From assembly GCF_000001735.4 (NCBI RefSeq), contig NC_003076.8, positions 12,090,001 to 12,154,000 of the forward strand: DNA of 64,000 bases, given 5' to 3'. The position numbers and the translations under genes were made by a program. This stretch comes from Arabidopsis thaliana (lineage: Eukaryota; Streptophyta; Magnoliopsida; Brassicales; Brassicaceae). The notes below the pieces were generated by a model, which had not been told where the DNA came from, did no database searches, and saw only the letters and a program-made list of their open reading frames with translations. Numbering within the stretch: position 1 is the first letter of the stretch; every line of letters starts with the position of its first letter. Positions 10,368 through 20,926 of this stretch are shown piece after piece.

Positions 10368-10850
10368 ACTCGACCCACGTGGTCGAGTGAGAGGTCGAGT
10401 GAATAGCTGGAGTCTTCTTTTCTTCCTTGTGCTCGAGTGTCTGGTTGAGTGCAGAATGAAGAAGGCTCTGAAGCTTGTCACCAAGTATGCAGTCGAGTGG
10501 TGGTGATGGTGATACTCGACATCCAGGTAGAGTGATGAGGTCGAGTAGAGGTCTGGCAATGGGATGAAGTCAGTCGGCCTGGGGGTCGAGTGATATGATC
10601 GAGTGGTGTCAGAAGATACTCGACTTCTAGGTTGAGTGACGAGGTCGAGTGGTGGTCTGATGATGGAGGTGAAGACACTCGACCTCATGGTTGAGTGATG
10701 TGATCGAGTGATGGTCTGGTGATGGAGATGAGGGCACTCGACCTCGTGGTCGAGTGGTGAAGTGAAGTGGTGATGTCCTCTGCTCGACCTGGGGGTCGAG
10801 TGGTCTCTTGAGATCTTGAAGCTCCTACTCGACCTCTTGGTCGAGTGGTT
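10368..10850 (-). promoter_or_regulatory. U3 array of ACTCGACC/GGTCGAGT palindromes
   Basis: Inverted pairs of ACTCGACC and GGTCGAGT with 4-6 bases between them start at 10368, 10618, 10677, 10736, 10782 and 10827, with degenerate ones between. Spacing of 59 bp between three successive units shows an old tandem expansion. The unit nearest the TATA box (10368-10388) encloses a G-box, CCACGTGG. About 19 TCGAG/CTCGA pentamers fall in this 500-bp region. Its position 60-550 bp upstream of the TATA box fits an enhancer, but that is inference. Confidence 0.65.
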
Positions 10851-11055
10851 TGTCATGATCAGGTCCGCTTCTTCCAGATAGCTCGTCAACAGCTCCAAAT
10901 CACCTGAAATCAACGCAAATATGCAACATGCATGCAAAACTATCCTAAACATGCAAAGTGATGACAAATGATGTGAAATGGTATAAAACAGTGATTATAT
11001 GATGCTAAAATGATGACAAATGGATGCTCAAAACATGCAAAATACACACTTATCA

Positions 11056-11070
11056 ACTCCCCCAAACTTA
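11056..11070 (-). other. E1 polypurine tract
   Basis: On the minus strand TAAGTTTGGGGGAGT abuts the LTR start TGATAAG, the expected plus-strand primer site. The same tract flanks the 3' LTRs of E2, E3 and E4. Confidence 0.85.
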
Positions 11071-12511
11071 GTCTTTGCTTGCCCTCAAGCAAACAATCAA
11101 GAACAAGCTGGAGGTGAGGTTTGGAAGCGGGGACTCAGAGCCAAAACACAAGATAGACCAGATGAAATCAATGTCCAAGTTGAAAGTTCTAAGCTGCAAG
11201 ATCGAATTCTACTTAAAAACGTTAACCATGCCTCATCAATCAATCAATCCGACTCATATGCTCGACCTACACAAGTTTTCAAATCTACCAATCCCTTTAA
11301 CATTCATTAGTTCTGGAACGTGAATCAAGCAATGCATCATCAAAGAACTCATTTGGCTAAGGTAAAAGGTCAAGAGACAAAGATGGTCCCTTACAGAATA
11401 TGCTTCTGTAACAGGGGATCTCTCAAAAAATGATTAACCTTTAGTAGAATGCTAAAGGTAAGTCCCGAGCTATGCATATAGAGATAAGATCCCATCTACC
11501 CAGAGTATGTCAAATGAAGCTCTAATGGTAATCCCATCTCCAATCCCAATATAAGAACTTAACTCTACCCTTTGCATTCATGAATCTTTTAAGCCCTTTT
11601 TCTAATCATTCTTTTCTTTTCTCTTAACTCTAGGAGAAGTTTTCTCAACACTTTGATACATCTAGCGGATTTGGATTTCTTTAACAACTAAGGTTCTTGT
11701 TTTTAACATTTTAAAACCAAGGGCTTTTGCCCATCTTCAATAGCTATCAAGAACTCTTTCTTTTCTTTACAAATCCCAAAACCTTTACTAGACTTTTTCT
11801 GCTTCTTTAGCTTACTTCACCTAGAGTCTTTTACCTTTTCTTATCAATGAATCAACCCCCTTTTTTCTTTTTTCTTTTAAACACATCCCAACCCAAAGTA
11901 TAAGCGCCCACCTAGTCCTATCTAGTCCGAAAAATGCGAACTAGAACTACATGAGACACTATCTCTGTCGTTACGAACCTAACACTTTCTACCAAGCTTA
12001 ATCGGAATAAGACCTCTCAAACACTCACAAGTGATATAGGGCTTGAAAGAAAGTTTAGGTTTGGGTTTGGGTTAACTGCTCTAATAAGGAGAGTCAGCTA
12101 CTTGGATTAACAAGAGTGATCAAAATGAATAAGAAAATCCAAGTATTTTAGGGTATCCATGAGTTCAAATTTGATGCAGACATGATAATTAAAGATCAGA
12201 TTCAGGTTCAAATTGATAGGGAACTGTATCAGATCATGACAGTGTGGTCGAGTAGAGCAATCTAGGCATGGTTCAGTTTTATTTCAAATTCATTGACTAT
12301 GCAACAGACAACTAGCAACGAGGGCAATGAGTTTATCCGGTGAATCAAAATGCTTACAAGGCTATCTCATCATCATCCCCTATGCATATGCAACAATCCT
12401 AAATGAAACACTCTAGACTCGATCCTAAATGTGATGCAACTACATGAGCACTCTTTATTTTGTGAAATCATTTTCTGAATTTTTTCAATTTTTTTTTGGT
12501 TTTTCTATGCC
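11071..12511 (-). other. E1 3' noncoding block between ORF-1 and the PPT
   Basis: About 1.4 kb without a convincing gene, conserved in order among E1, E2, E3 and E4. Plus-strand frames near 11020-11320 cross the LTR border and are antisense shadows. Just beyond its ORF-1 edge, inside the E1 ORF at 12564-12578, sits a second PPT-like tract sharing AAGTTTGGGGGAG with the true PPT. Confidence 0.7.
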
Positions 12512-14605
12512 TTAGATGAATGCAGACTCAAAAATATGCACAATGCAACACACACTTCCTGAGCCCTCCCCCAAACTTAAATCACACAGTCCACTGTGCG
12601 AATAAACTTGGAAGAGAGTACTCAGGACAAATCCAATCACAGAAATAAAAAAAATGAAGAAACAAATCACAATAGATGGTATAATACAATGGTGAAGTGA
12701 GGCGCTTACCTCAGTCGAAGAATGAACGTAGTTGCTCGTCAATGACGAACCACCTTGTTCTGTATCAGCTCCAGCAGGTGGGTACTCGACCTCATCAGCT
12801 CTGTGGCGGCCAGCACCGCTCTGAGGATACTCGACCTCTCTCCTTCTGCTGCGGCCAGCACCGCGGTCGCGTAAACTACGAGAGTGCAGAAGTCGTCCGC
12901 TCCTACTGCTAGATCGAGTGAGTGTGGTCCTCCTCTTCCTCCCAGATTCACGAGGCTCGAATGATGAATGCCTCGCAGGGACATGCGGAATCTCCTGCTC
13001 TCTAGGCTCATGCCTGCGTCGACTTGGCTCGGGCGCGTCATATCTCCTCGAAGGCATGTCCTGAGGGAGATGTCCCTGCGGAATAGCTGTATTAGAAGAG
13101 TAGCAACTGAGCTTGTTCTTCATAAACTTGATAGCCCTGTGGCACTTGGCGAGTAACTTGTCCTGTTTCATGCACCACTTCTGCAGCTTGCTATTGTTCC
13201 TGTGAGCTTCGCTCAAACTCCTGCTTTCCCTCGCAGGAGGTATATGCTCACTGAAATGATACATGCTCGTGTCAAACTCCGCCTCATCTATATTATCCGT
13301 CTCATCAATATCTTTTGTTGTAGCTCCTTCGGTATGACTGATCTCCTCAGTTGGCGGACTACCCTCGAAATAAAGTTCTTCAAGCGCAGGCTTGAAGTCA
13401 ATGTTCCTGCCCTCGAGAATCCTAGTAGCGTCAATGCAGGGGAGAAGAATGTTGGCGATTTTAATCGATGAATTGTCGAACCTGTAGCGGTGAAAGTCGC
13501 CAGCCATGTCAAACTCCAAGAACTCACATCGGCGCAAATGATCCAAGTCCATCATCCTCGGTGCCAACCCTGGTTCCTTGAGGGGTACTCCACAACCTTG
13601 CAGAATTGGCGTCACAACGCCACCCACGCATAGTGCTCCTCTCACCTTCTTCTTCCCGTTCGTCAACGCCCACTTCCTGTATCCACAGAAATGGATCAAC
13701 AGAGGCATTACTTGTGGTGCGTTGTTGAGATCTCCTCTCAAAACATTCTTCCCCTTCGTCCGGCGGAGAATCCCTGTAAGCGCATAATCTATCATCTCTA
13801 TGTCCGTGTTAAACACGGTGCCTGTAGACTCCCTGGAGTAAAAGACGTTGGCAACAGATCGCTGAAAGTAGCAGATCACATGACTCCGGATTTGGTTGCT
13901 CTTAGACCGCGCCAAGTTTAGCGGTAAATTGTTCTCTATAGTGGCCCACAAATCCTTAAGCTCCTCTCTGTCAAATCTGGGTTTGGTTCCCTTTCCACTA
14001 GGGAAACCAAACAGTTCTTCTAACTTCTTGATCGAAAGCTGATACCGCTGTTCATTCACTAAGAACGTCAAGAAGCCTAACCCCATGATATCCAGCTCAA
14101 AGTCTGTGAGTGCCTCATACATCTCCACTTGCAGCGTGGAAAGAAACTCGATTGTCTCCTCCTTATAGGCAGGGTAAGGGTAAGACATGAGTGTCTCCAG
14201 ATGACACTTCTTGAACAGATGCTGTACGTCCTCCAGTAACCCCAGCTGGGCTAAAGTCTCATAGCACAGATACCTCGTTCCCCAGAAGTCATTCATCTCA
14301 AAGAACCTGATATACTCCTCCACTGTAACCTCGTCGGGTTTGTTCAGCAGCTTCGTCTCCCTGCGCCATGACTCTGGCTCATACTCAGTCTCGATATCCT
14401 CATTAATCACCTCATATCTACTTGACATCGCCCTCTTTCCTCTGGCGATTTCAGCTCTTCTCTGATTACGTCGGGCTGCAGAGCGTTTGAATTCATCCCT
14501 GAAGCTCTGTAAAACATGTTGCTCTCTCGATCTAGCGGACCAGGACTCAGCTTCATCCACATTGTAGTCAGGGTCCATAGAGAATTCTCCACTGTAGTTA
14601 CTCAT
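12512..14605 (-). CDS. ATHILA ORF-1 family protein (E1)
   Basis: The frame opens upstream at 14683, but MSNYSGE at 14605 is the start conserved in E2 and E3. The body, reading GTRYLCYETLAQLGLLEDVQ, FGFPSGKGTKP and ARSKSNQIRSHVICYFQRSV, matches the PF03078 'ATHILA ORF-1' family as I remember it. A basic Arg/Ser-rich region follows (RSSSRSGRLLHSRSLRDRGAGRSRR). The product's role is unknown; its place between gag-pol and the 3' LTR is where Athila elements carry an env-like gene. In this copy the frame runs on past the usual C-terminus (MAWEQSQAAID... in E2 and E3) into a hydrophobic, membrane-segment-like stretch around 12620-12670. This is the longest open ORF-1 in the window, about 697 residues, and belongs to the fossil element E1. 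Confidence 0.8.
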   Translation of the reverse strand: MSNYSGEFSMDPDYNVDEAESWSARSREQHVLQSFRDEFKRSAARRNQRRAEIARGKRAMSSRYEVINEDIETEYEPESWRRETKLLNKPDEVTVEEYIRFFEMNDFWGTRYLCYETLAQLGLLEDVQHLFKKCHLETLMSYPYPAYKEETIEFLSTLQVEMYEALTDFELDIMGLGFLTFLVNEQRYQLSIKKLEELFGFPSGKGTKPRFDREELKDLWATIENNLPLNLARSKSNQIRSHVICYFQRSVANVFYSRESTGTVFNTDIEMIDYALTGILRRTKGKNVLRGDLNNAPQVMPLLIHFCGYRKWALTNGKKKVRGALCVGGVVTPILQGCGVPLKEPGLAPRMMDLDHLRRCEFLEFDMAGDFHRYRFDNSSIKIANILLPCIDATRILEGRNIDFKPALEELYFEGSPPTEEISHTEGATTKDIDETDNIDEAEFDTSMYHFSEHIPPARESRSLSEAHRNNSKLQKWCMKQDKLLAKCHRAIKFMKNKLSCYSSNTAIPQGHLPQDMPSRRYDAPEPSRRRHEPREQEIPHVPARHSSFEPRESGRKRRTTLTRSSSRSGRLLHSRSLRDRGAGRSRRREVEYPQSGAGRHRADEVEYPPAGADTEQGGSSLTSNYVHSSTEVSASLHHCIIPSIVICFFIFFISVIGFVLSTLFQVYSHSGLCDLSLGEGSGSVCCIVHIFESAFI

Positions 14606-16170
14606 GATGAAACCTGAAAACAAATGTAACTCAAAAATAAACGTTAATACGTTAGTTCCAACAAAACCAAAAACACAAACCAACAGAGTAAACCGGTCGA
14701 GTGTACCAAAAATTATTATTTATATTTTTCGGTTTGGTGAACTTGCGGTCGAGTGTTTTCGGAAGGCCGAGTGGAGGTAGAGGAGCGGTGATTCGAGTGG
14801 TTGAATCGGTGGTGGAGAAACAGAGGTGCTCTTGGCGTGAAGTCGAGTGGAGTTATGAGCTAGAGAAAGCTGTGTTGAGGTTGAGTGTATTCCTTGGAGA
14901 GGAGAAACGGCTGTTTGTTGAGTAAATGAGAGACAGAGATAGATGGTGAGATCGAGTGATTAGGCAAGGTCGAGTAGTGATGCTTGGACGGAGAAGGTGA
15001 TGAGGAATCGAGTGTATGGTTGCTGAATCGAGTAAACCGTTGTTGAGTGAAAGGAGATGACGAGCTTTCGTGGGATGAGAGCATCGGTGTTGGAAACGAT
15101 GGAGAGATGAGGAGCTTAAATGTGATAAATGTTCGGCGGTCGAGTGAAGCTGTAATGGAGGAGAATCAATTTGGTTGGTTGATGGTGGAGAGGTCGAGTG
15201 AGTGAAATGGAGAGCTCGATTTGTTTCCTTGGACAGAGTGAGCAGGTAGCGATGATGGAGAGGCGGTGAGAAGCGGCGATCGAGGGATGGTTGTGGGGAG
15301 GAGATGGGTTTGGAGGTCGAGTGTTTTATGGGAGAGAAGTGGGAGAAATGAAGTCGAGTTTATGAGGTGGTGAGGAGGAGGTGACGAGGTCGAGTAAAGG
15401 AGATAAAGGAGCGTTGATTCAAGAGGTATGGGGTCGAGTGGTTTGGAGTTTGGTTTGTTGGTGGTGATGAATGAGAGTGATGGGTCGAGTTTATGGGGTT
15501 GTGGAGGAGAAAACAAGGTGATGAGGTCGAGTTAAGAGGGATGGAGGTCGAGTGATGGTGTTGACGTCGAGTGGAGGAGAAGAGATGAGGAGAGATTTCC
15601 TGTCCTTTGATCTGTTGCATGGAGGACATGGGCCTCAGCGGCGGGTCCCAGAATGTCTTCTTGTCTCTTCTCTGTATTCTCCGTTCACTAGAAAAACTCC
15701 AGGAAATCCCACAATCCTCTGTAAACTTGAAAGACTCCCTGGAAGACTTTGTAGCTTCTGTTGGTCGAGTAAAATGATGTTTTAATTTTTTTTTAGGTTT
15801 TTAAACATCACTCATACTCGACCACTATACTCGATCTCTAGGCCATCAGTGGAGTAAAAGTTTTGAATTTTTACTCTACCTTCACGTTACTCCTTTCTTC
15901 CTGAGAACCACAAACACAACCAAAACAAATAAAAAATAACAAGAAAGTAAAAATTATTTACAAGGATAGTCATGAGACTTCCTCCCAAGTGAGCTTGTTT
16001 AAAGTCTCTAGCTTGACTCCTCACACTCATCAAGAAGAAAATGAATGATAGAGAGGGTCTGCATAGTCCTCTCTAGTATCATCATCATACCCAGGGTCCT
16101 CTCTGGAGAGGTCTGCAGCAGAATACTCAATTCCCCTTTCTTCAAAATAGGCTTCTTTCTCTTCTGGAGG
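14606..16170 (-). other. TCGAG-rich spacer in place of pol (E1)
   Basis: It lies between the end of the protease frame and ORF-1, where an autonomous Athila would have reverse transcriptase, RNase H and integrase. None of their motifs is visible. GGTCGAGT-type words recur every few dozen bases across 14700-15600. The Ser/Thr/Pro/His-rich frames they produce are low-complexity and not credible genes. The same spacer exists in E2 and E3. Confidence 0.75.
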
Positions 16171-18234
16171 CTAATCTGTCTCTTGAGACCATCTTGAAGT
16201 GAATTCTTTTCTCGGGATTGTGTTAATCCCGCCTTTAGGTTGAGCTTTCTTCTGCATATGATTCAGCTTACTCCTAAGTTCCTCAATAGTGTGGGCTAGC
16301 TTCTCTATAGTTTCATCTTGCTTATTAGACCTCTTTTTAAGTTCTTTCACTCTTTCAGTCTCATATCCTTCTCCTGAGATCGCTCTATCATTTCTAGAGG
16401 TTCTTCCATCTTCTGTTGACCCTTGTGGAGTTCTGTTGATGTTAAAGTGCAACTTGATGTGCTTTCCAAGGTTGAGACCTATATTCCCTTCTCTGACATC
16501 TATCACTGCTCCCACTGAAGCTAAGAATGGTCTTCCCAGTATTAAGGGATCCTTATGCTCTACTTCCATATCCAGCACCACGAAGTCTGTAGGCACTTCT
16601 ACTCTATTAATCATGACAGGTAGGTCTTTCAGCATGCCGAAGGGTTTTCTAGAAGACCTATCCGCAAGGATCAAAGTCAGGTCACAAGGTTTATACTGAA
16701 TGAACTCTAACCTTCTTGCCACAGAGAGTGGCATCAAGCTAACAGAGGCTCCGAGATCGCACAGACAATCGCTGAAAGCAAATTCCCCAATGGAACATGG
16801 TAGAGTGAAAGATCCAGGATCTTCTAACTTCTCTTGAACAATCCTTTTACCAGCAGCTCGAGATAGAGTGGCGTCACTTTCATCATCTGAATCGTGATAC
16901 AACTTGATCCTTTCTAGTATTAAATTTCTCACATCTTTGTGAGGATCAGGAATCAGGTTAAGAACTTCCATTAGTGGCATCACTGCTTCAATCTCGTTCA
17001 ACTGCTTCGCTGCAACAGACTTGTATCTCTCCATCCATGCTTTACTGAATGTCCACGGAAGAGCACGTGAGGGTAGTGGAGTAGGTTTGAATCGTTTTAC
17101 CATTCTCTCGATTATGGCAGCCTTCTCTTCCGAGGTGGATTGAGTGAGATGGCGAGAACCAGCAGAATGGTTGAATTCAACAATAGAGACTTCAACCTGA
17201 GTAGAAGCCTCCCCTTCTTGAACATCATTGTCCCCAGTGATGAAATCAGGGACAGGTTGAGTTGGCAGCTCTCGATCATGGCAGATGGTGATGGCGTGAG
17301 CGGTTGCATACTCTTTTGGATTCTGTATGGACTTTCCTGGAAGTCCTGTAACTTTTAGTGTAGAGGTAGATGCTGATTGGCCTTCCAAGTATCTGACTTT
17401 GGTATTCAATGCCTCCACTTTGGCATTCAGGTTGTTGTAGCTGCAGTCCAGCTTATGGTGCAATTCAGATAATTTCTTAGCAATTTCCATTGAGCTAGAT
17501 GCTTGTCCTTGTAGCAGCTGTTGGACCATCTCTTTCATTTCAGCGTCAAGAGCAGCAGGACCTTGGTTTTGCTGAGGTGCAAACCCAGGTGGTGGTGGTT
17601 GGTGGTAGTTCCCCTGGAATTGCTGCTTAGGAACGAAATCTTGGTTGTAGAGAACAAAAGGTTTGTTCTGACCTTGTTGTTGCTGTGTAGGATACACCTG
17701 ATCTTGAGGATTAGCAACGTTGGTGCTGCGGTAGGAGAGGTTGGGATTGTTGGTTTTGAAGTTGTTGTATCCTTTGTAGCCACTCTGGTTGTTGTTGATG
17801 TAGCTGACTTCTTCCAACTGGTTACCCTCCCCATCTTGGACTTGATACTGCTCGTCATCAACAAGGAAGTGCACATGCTTCTCCTGGCTAAGAAGAATCA
17901 TGTCCAGCTTGTCATTCAGCGCTTTGATATCCTTCCTGTGTTTGTCATCAGAGTCAGCTGTTCCTCTAACGGTCCTATCACAGTCCTCGTTGTAATTGCC
18001 ATCTGATTGAGCAAGGTTCTCTACCAATTCCCAGCCTTCTTCAACATCCTTGTTCTGGAAATTCCCATTGCTGGCGGTATCCAGAAGCATTCTGATGCGT
18101 GGTAGGACTCCTCTATAAAGTGTGCTGAGCAGAGAGGCTTTGGTAAAGCCATGATGAGGGCATTGGTTGGTGTAACCCTTGAAACGCCTTCTTGCAATCA
18201 TCCCAGGTGGTGATTGAGTCATGGGGCAGATTCT

Positions 18235-20346
18235 TGTGAGACCCCGTCCTGGACGTCTCGGCGTCCGGCGATGTTGTACTCAAGTTCGCGCCTCTTCCCA
18301 GCCAAACCTCTTAATTTTTCACGATTCAACATAGAATTGCCTTTACGAGGCTAAATTCTATAATCGCTCTCTTATTACACAGCGGAAGTCTTTCTAACCT
18401 TGGTTTAGTTCTAACCAACTCTTGTACCGGTTTCATCGTCTTTGTCCCTTAGACTTAGATCGATCCTTTACTCGGTCAAGACATGCATATGTTCGCTAAC
18501 CATTCTAAGCCAAACAATCGCATATTCCTTTATCCTACTTTCACGGTCAATTACCAAACGTCTATCTTAACTAATAAGCTAGATCGTTACATACCTTGGC
18601 CGATATGCGGATTTGATTCCTTAGCCCGTTTGTCGCCTTACTCCATTCGTTCAACGACTCGTATTCGATCGTGAATTGATAAACCAATCCCTATCGTTAC
18701 TTAGCCATACAACCAACCAACCCCACTGGTCTAAGTACAACGATAGAGATTGGGGATCGTACGATTCCCTTTGTTCACGATGGCCGAATCAAGCTCTTGG
18801 CTTATTGGTCCATCCGTTCTCCAAACGTACGCCCCTCCGGCTATATGGTGGACGATTGAGCCCTCGGCTTATCGAACCATCCATGTTTCCGATCCGGTCG
18901 TTTAACACTACGACCGCCCACGGTTTACCAACCGTTTACCCATCCGATCCATGGTGGTTGATAAAGCTTTCGCTTAATGATCCATCTATGCGGTCTGAAC
19001 GATATTCTTATCATACCCAAGGGTCCGTGGATTCATCCACTAGATCATCGTAGGCTAACCCATGAAATCTTTCTTCCGTCGGCCTTAGGTTTGCTCGCGG
19101 GTCCAACATCCGTTTTGTCCATCGGTTTCCACCGTGGACTTTCCAGTTGGTTATCCGTCGAGTCACCCTTTGGTCTTACCGATCTCTGATCGGTTTCACC
19201 ATGGCTGAGGAGATAGATACATGAAGGCGGCCGCGATGTTGATTCTATATGGTGAATCACGTTCGTTACCCATTCCTTGGTGCTTTCTCCCTTTACCGGT
19301 AAGATTGCAGCCATGGGTGACCCTTGGGTGTGTTCGGATGCACTTATCCTTGTGCTTCCTCGAACACTTTTCTCGATCCATCCTATTCGACGATCGGTCT
19401 GTCCGACCCGTTCCGTCAGACGATCGACCTATCCCATCCGACCCGTCCGACGATCGGTCTGTCCGATCCGATCCGTCTGGCTGATCCGATCCGTCCGACG
19501 ATCGGTCAGGCCGATCCAATCCGACGATCGGTCTACCAGATCCGATTCGTCTCTAAGACGAACGGTCTACCCTCTCTATCCTCTACACTCCATCGAACCG
19601 TTGGACCGGGAGGTAGCATGCGCATTAGTTCGGTCGAGTTATACTCGCCGAGCCGCACCCCCTTTCCGACCAACAACTTCGGGATGTGTTGGGACTCTTT
19701 TAAGACTATTTTGTGGTGTTTGGATGTTGTGTGATGATCCCAAAGGCCTTGGGCGTCCTCCCTTATATAGGGGGCGAATGGATGCTTCCCGAAGCATCAC
19801 ATCCGGTCCTTGCACTCTTCCGAAAGGTCACATCCGTTCCTTGCATCCTTCCGAAAGGTCACATCTGTTCCTTGCATCCTTTGGGCGATGCAACCGTTCT
19901 TTGGTATCCGCTCGACCTTACACCTTTTGGCTGAGACACCTCTTCACCTGTGAGCTACCACAATCCACCAGCTCGAGTGTCAGCTGACAGGACCACTCAG
20001 CTGGGTCAGTACTCGATCAGCTCACCGAGCTCAGTCGAGCTGTCGGTCAGCTCACCTAGCTGAGCTAGCTAGTCTTCCAGCTGGTTTAGCTCACATAGCT
20101 TAGCTAGCTAGTTCATCCAGCTTGTCCAGCTCACCTAGCTGGTTTAGCTTGAACTTTCTCGTTCTTACTACTTAGTATTTTGGTCCGTTCCTCGACCATG
20201 ATCTAGTTTTCTCCTAAAACAAACCGGCCTCTTTATGAACGCGGGACGCGGTCGTTACAAGTCTACCCCCCTTAAACTGAATTTGTCCTCGAATTCGGCG
20301 GGTGAGAGATCTTGTTTACTCCCTAACTTGGGACACGGGCGTTACA
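18235..20346 (-). mobile_element. Ty3/gypsy LTR remnant nested in E1 gag
   Basis: The insert is bounded by a perfect ATTCT target duplication (18230-18234 and 20347-20351). On the minus strand it opens TGTAACGCCCGTGTCCC and ends GACGGGGTCTCACA. Most of it is one LTR of about 2.0 kb, 20259 down to 18235, starting TGTAACGACCGCG. Directly before that lies the classic end of a gypsy internal region, GAATTCGAGGACAAATTCAG, with polypurine AAGGGGGG (20262-20297). So it is a reduced element: one LTR plus a short internal tail. No coding capacity is left. It is younger than E1. Confidence 0.82.
19798..19890 (-). repeat. Three 31-bp tandem repeats upstream of the LTR TATA box
   Basis: Units at 19798-19828, 19829-19859 and 19860-19890 share CACATCCGTTCCTTGCATCC and CCGAAAGGT, the third being the most diverged. 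On the minus strand they lie just upstream of a TATA box, CCTATATAAGG (about 19778-19768), and so are in U3. Further upstream, 19970-20160, is an array of AGCT palindromes (GAGCTAGCTAG). Confidence 0.75.
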
Positions 20347-20781
20347 ATTCTTCTCCCAGATGTGTGCTTTGTTGCCCAAGGAGAAAGGAAACAAACAGAG
20401 CTTGAATCCGTCTTCACTGACACCATTGATCTTCTTTAGGTTGTAGTGCCTATCGAATTCATCAAGGTGGTCGAGTGGATCCTCCATTGGCAGACCATGG
20501 AATTTGTTCCCCTGAATCATCGAGATGAGACCACTCTTAATCTCGAAGTTGTTGTTCTGGATAGCAGGAGGTTCAATTCCCTTGCTCTGACGGTGATCAC
20601 GTGGTGCATCTCCAACACCAATGTTGGCAGGGCCATTTTGTTGATTTTGTTCTTCAGCCATTTGGAGTGGTTGCTGAGGTACAGGGTTGACTGTGGTTCT
20701 CCTTTTTCTGAGTTCGCGAGCTGTGCGGTTGATGTTGTTGTTGAAAAGGAGGTTCTGGTTGCCTGTTGATCGAGTTCGCAT

Positions 20782-20926
20782 AGAGCAGAGGTGTACCTGG
20801 ATCAAGAAGACAACAAGAAAAACACACAGTTAGTAACTGAAAAGAAAATTGAAAAAGAAATTGATCTAAGCAAGTCTGAAATCTCAAATGTAACAAACAA
20901 ACACCCAATTGGCAACGACGCCAAAT
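20782..20926 (-). promoter_or_regulatory. E1 leader with primer-binding site
   Basis: Immediately inside the 5' LTR the minus strand reads ATTTGGCGTCGTTGCCAATTG. TGGCGTCGTTGCC (20923-20911) resembles the TGGCGCCGTTGCC site used by Athila elements, which I recall as matching tRNA-Asp. A short untranslated leader leads to the gag start at 20781. Confidence 0.75.

Larger units (their letters stand above)
9741..11055 (-). repeat. E1 3' LTR (partial)
   Basis: It matches 21451-22785 of the 5' LTR closely and starts, on the minus strand, TGATAAGTGTGTATTTTGCATG. U3 holds the ACTCGACC/GGTCGAGT palindrome array (10368-10850). The TATA box CTATAAG is at 10306-10300. The conserved three-stem RNA structure is at 9970-9901. 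The outer terminus of the LTR is not present at 9741, where older sequence takes over. Confidence 0.88.
16171..20781 (-). pseudogene. gag-protease of E1, split by a nested LTR remnant
   Basis: The N-terminal part (20781-20347) begins [19 protein letters not shown] and contains [21 protein letters not shown], a Retrotrans_gag-type capsid region. The downstream part (18234-16171) continues the capsid ([17 protein letters not shown]), then a Gln/Pro-rich linker, then a retropepsin with [13 protein letters not shown] as active site and LILGRPFL as the second conserved block, typical of Athila. After the protease comes a coiled coil ([20 protein letters not shown]) instead of reverse transcriptase. 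No CCHC zinc knuckle is visible in gag. The frame belongs to a fossil element and is not whole here; a foreign LTR sits inside it. Confidence 0.8.

Noticed and set aside
10368-10850. A CRISPR-like array of short palindromic repeats
   Set aside because: Units are degenerate, spacing is irregular, there are no unique spacers of fixed size, and the context is a plant LTR promoter.
11020-11323. Plus-strand frames of 96 and 82 residues, repeated at 40251-40554
   Set aside because: They cross the LTR/PPT border on the antisense strand, are alike only because E1 and E2 are close copies, and show no family resemblance.
15166-15629. Ser/Thr/Pro/His-rich minus-strand frames in the spacer (also 44614-44883 and 54736-55434) and in U3
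   Set aside because: The composition is dictated by repeated CTCGAC/GTCGAG words, and the frames do not align between E1/E2 and E3.
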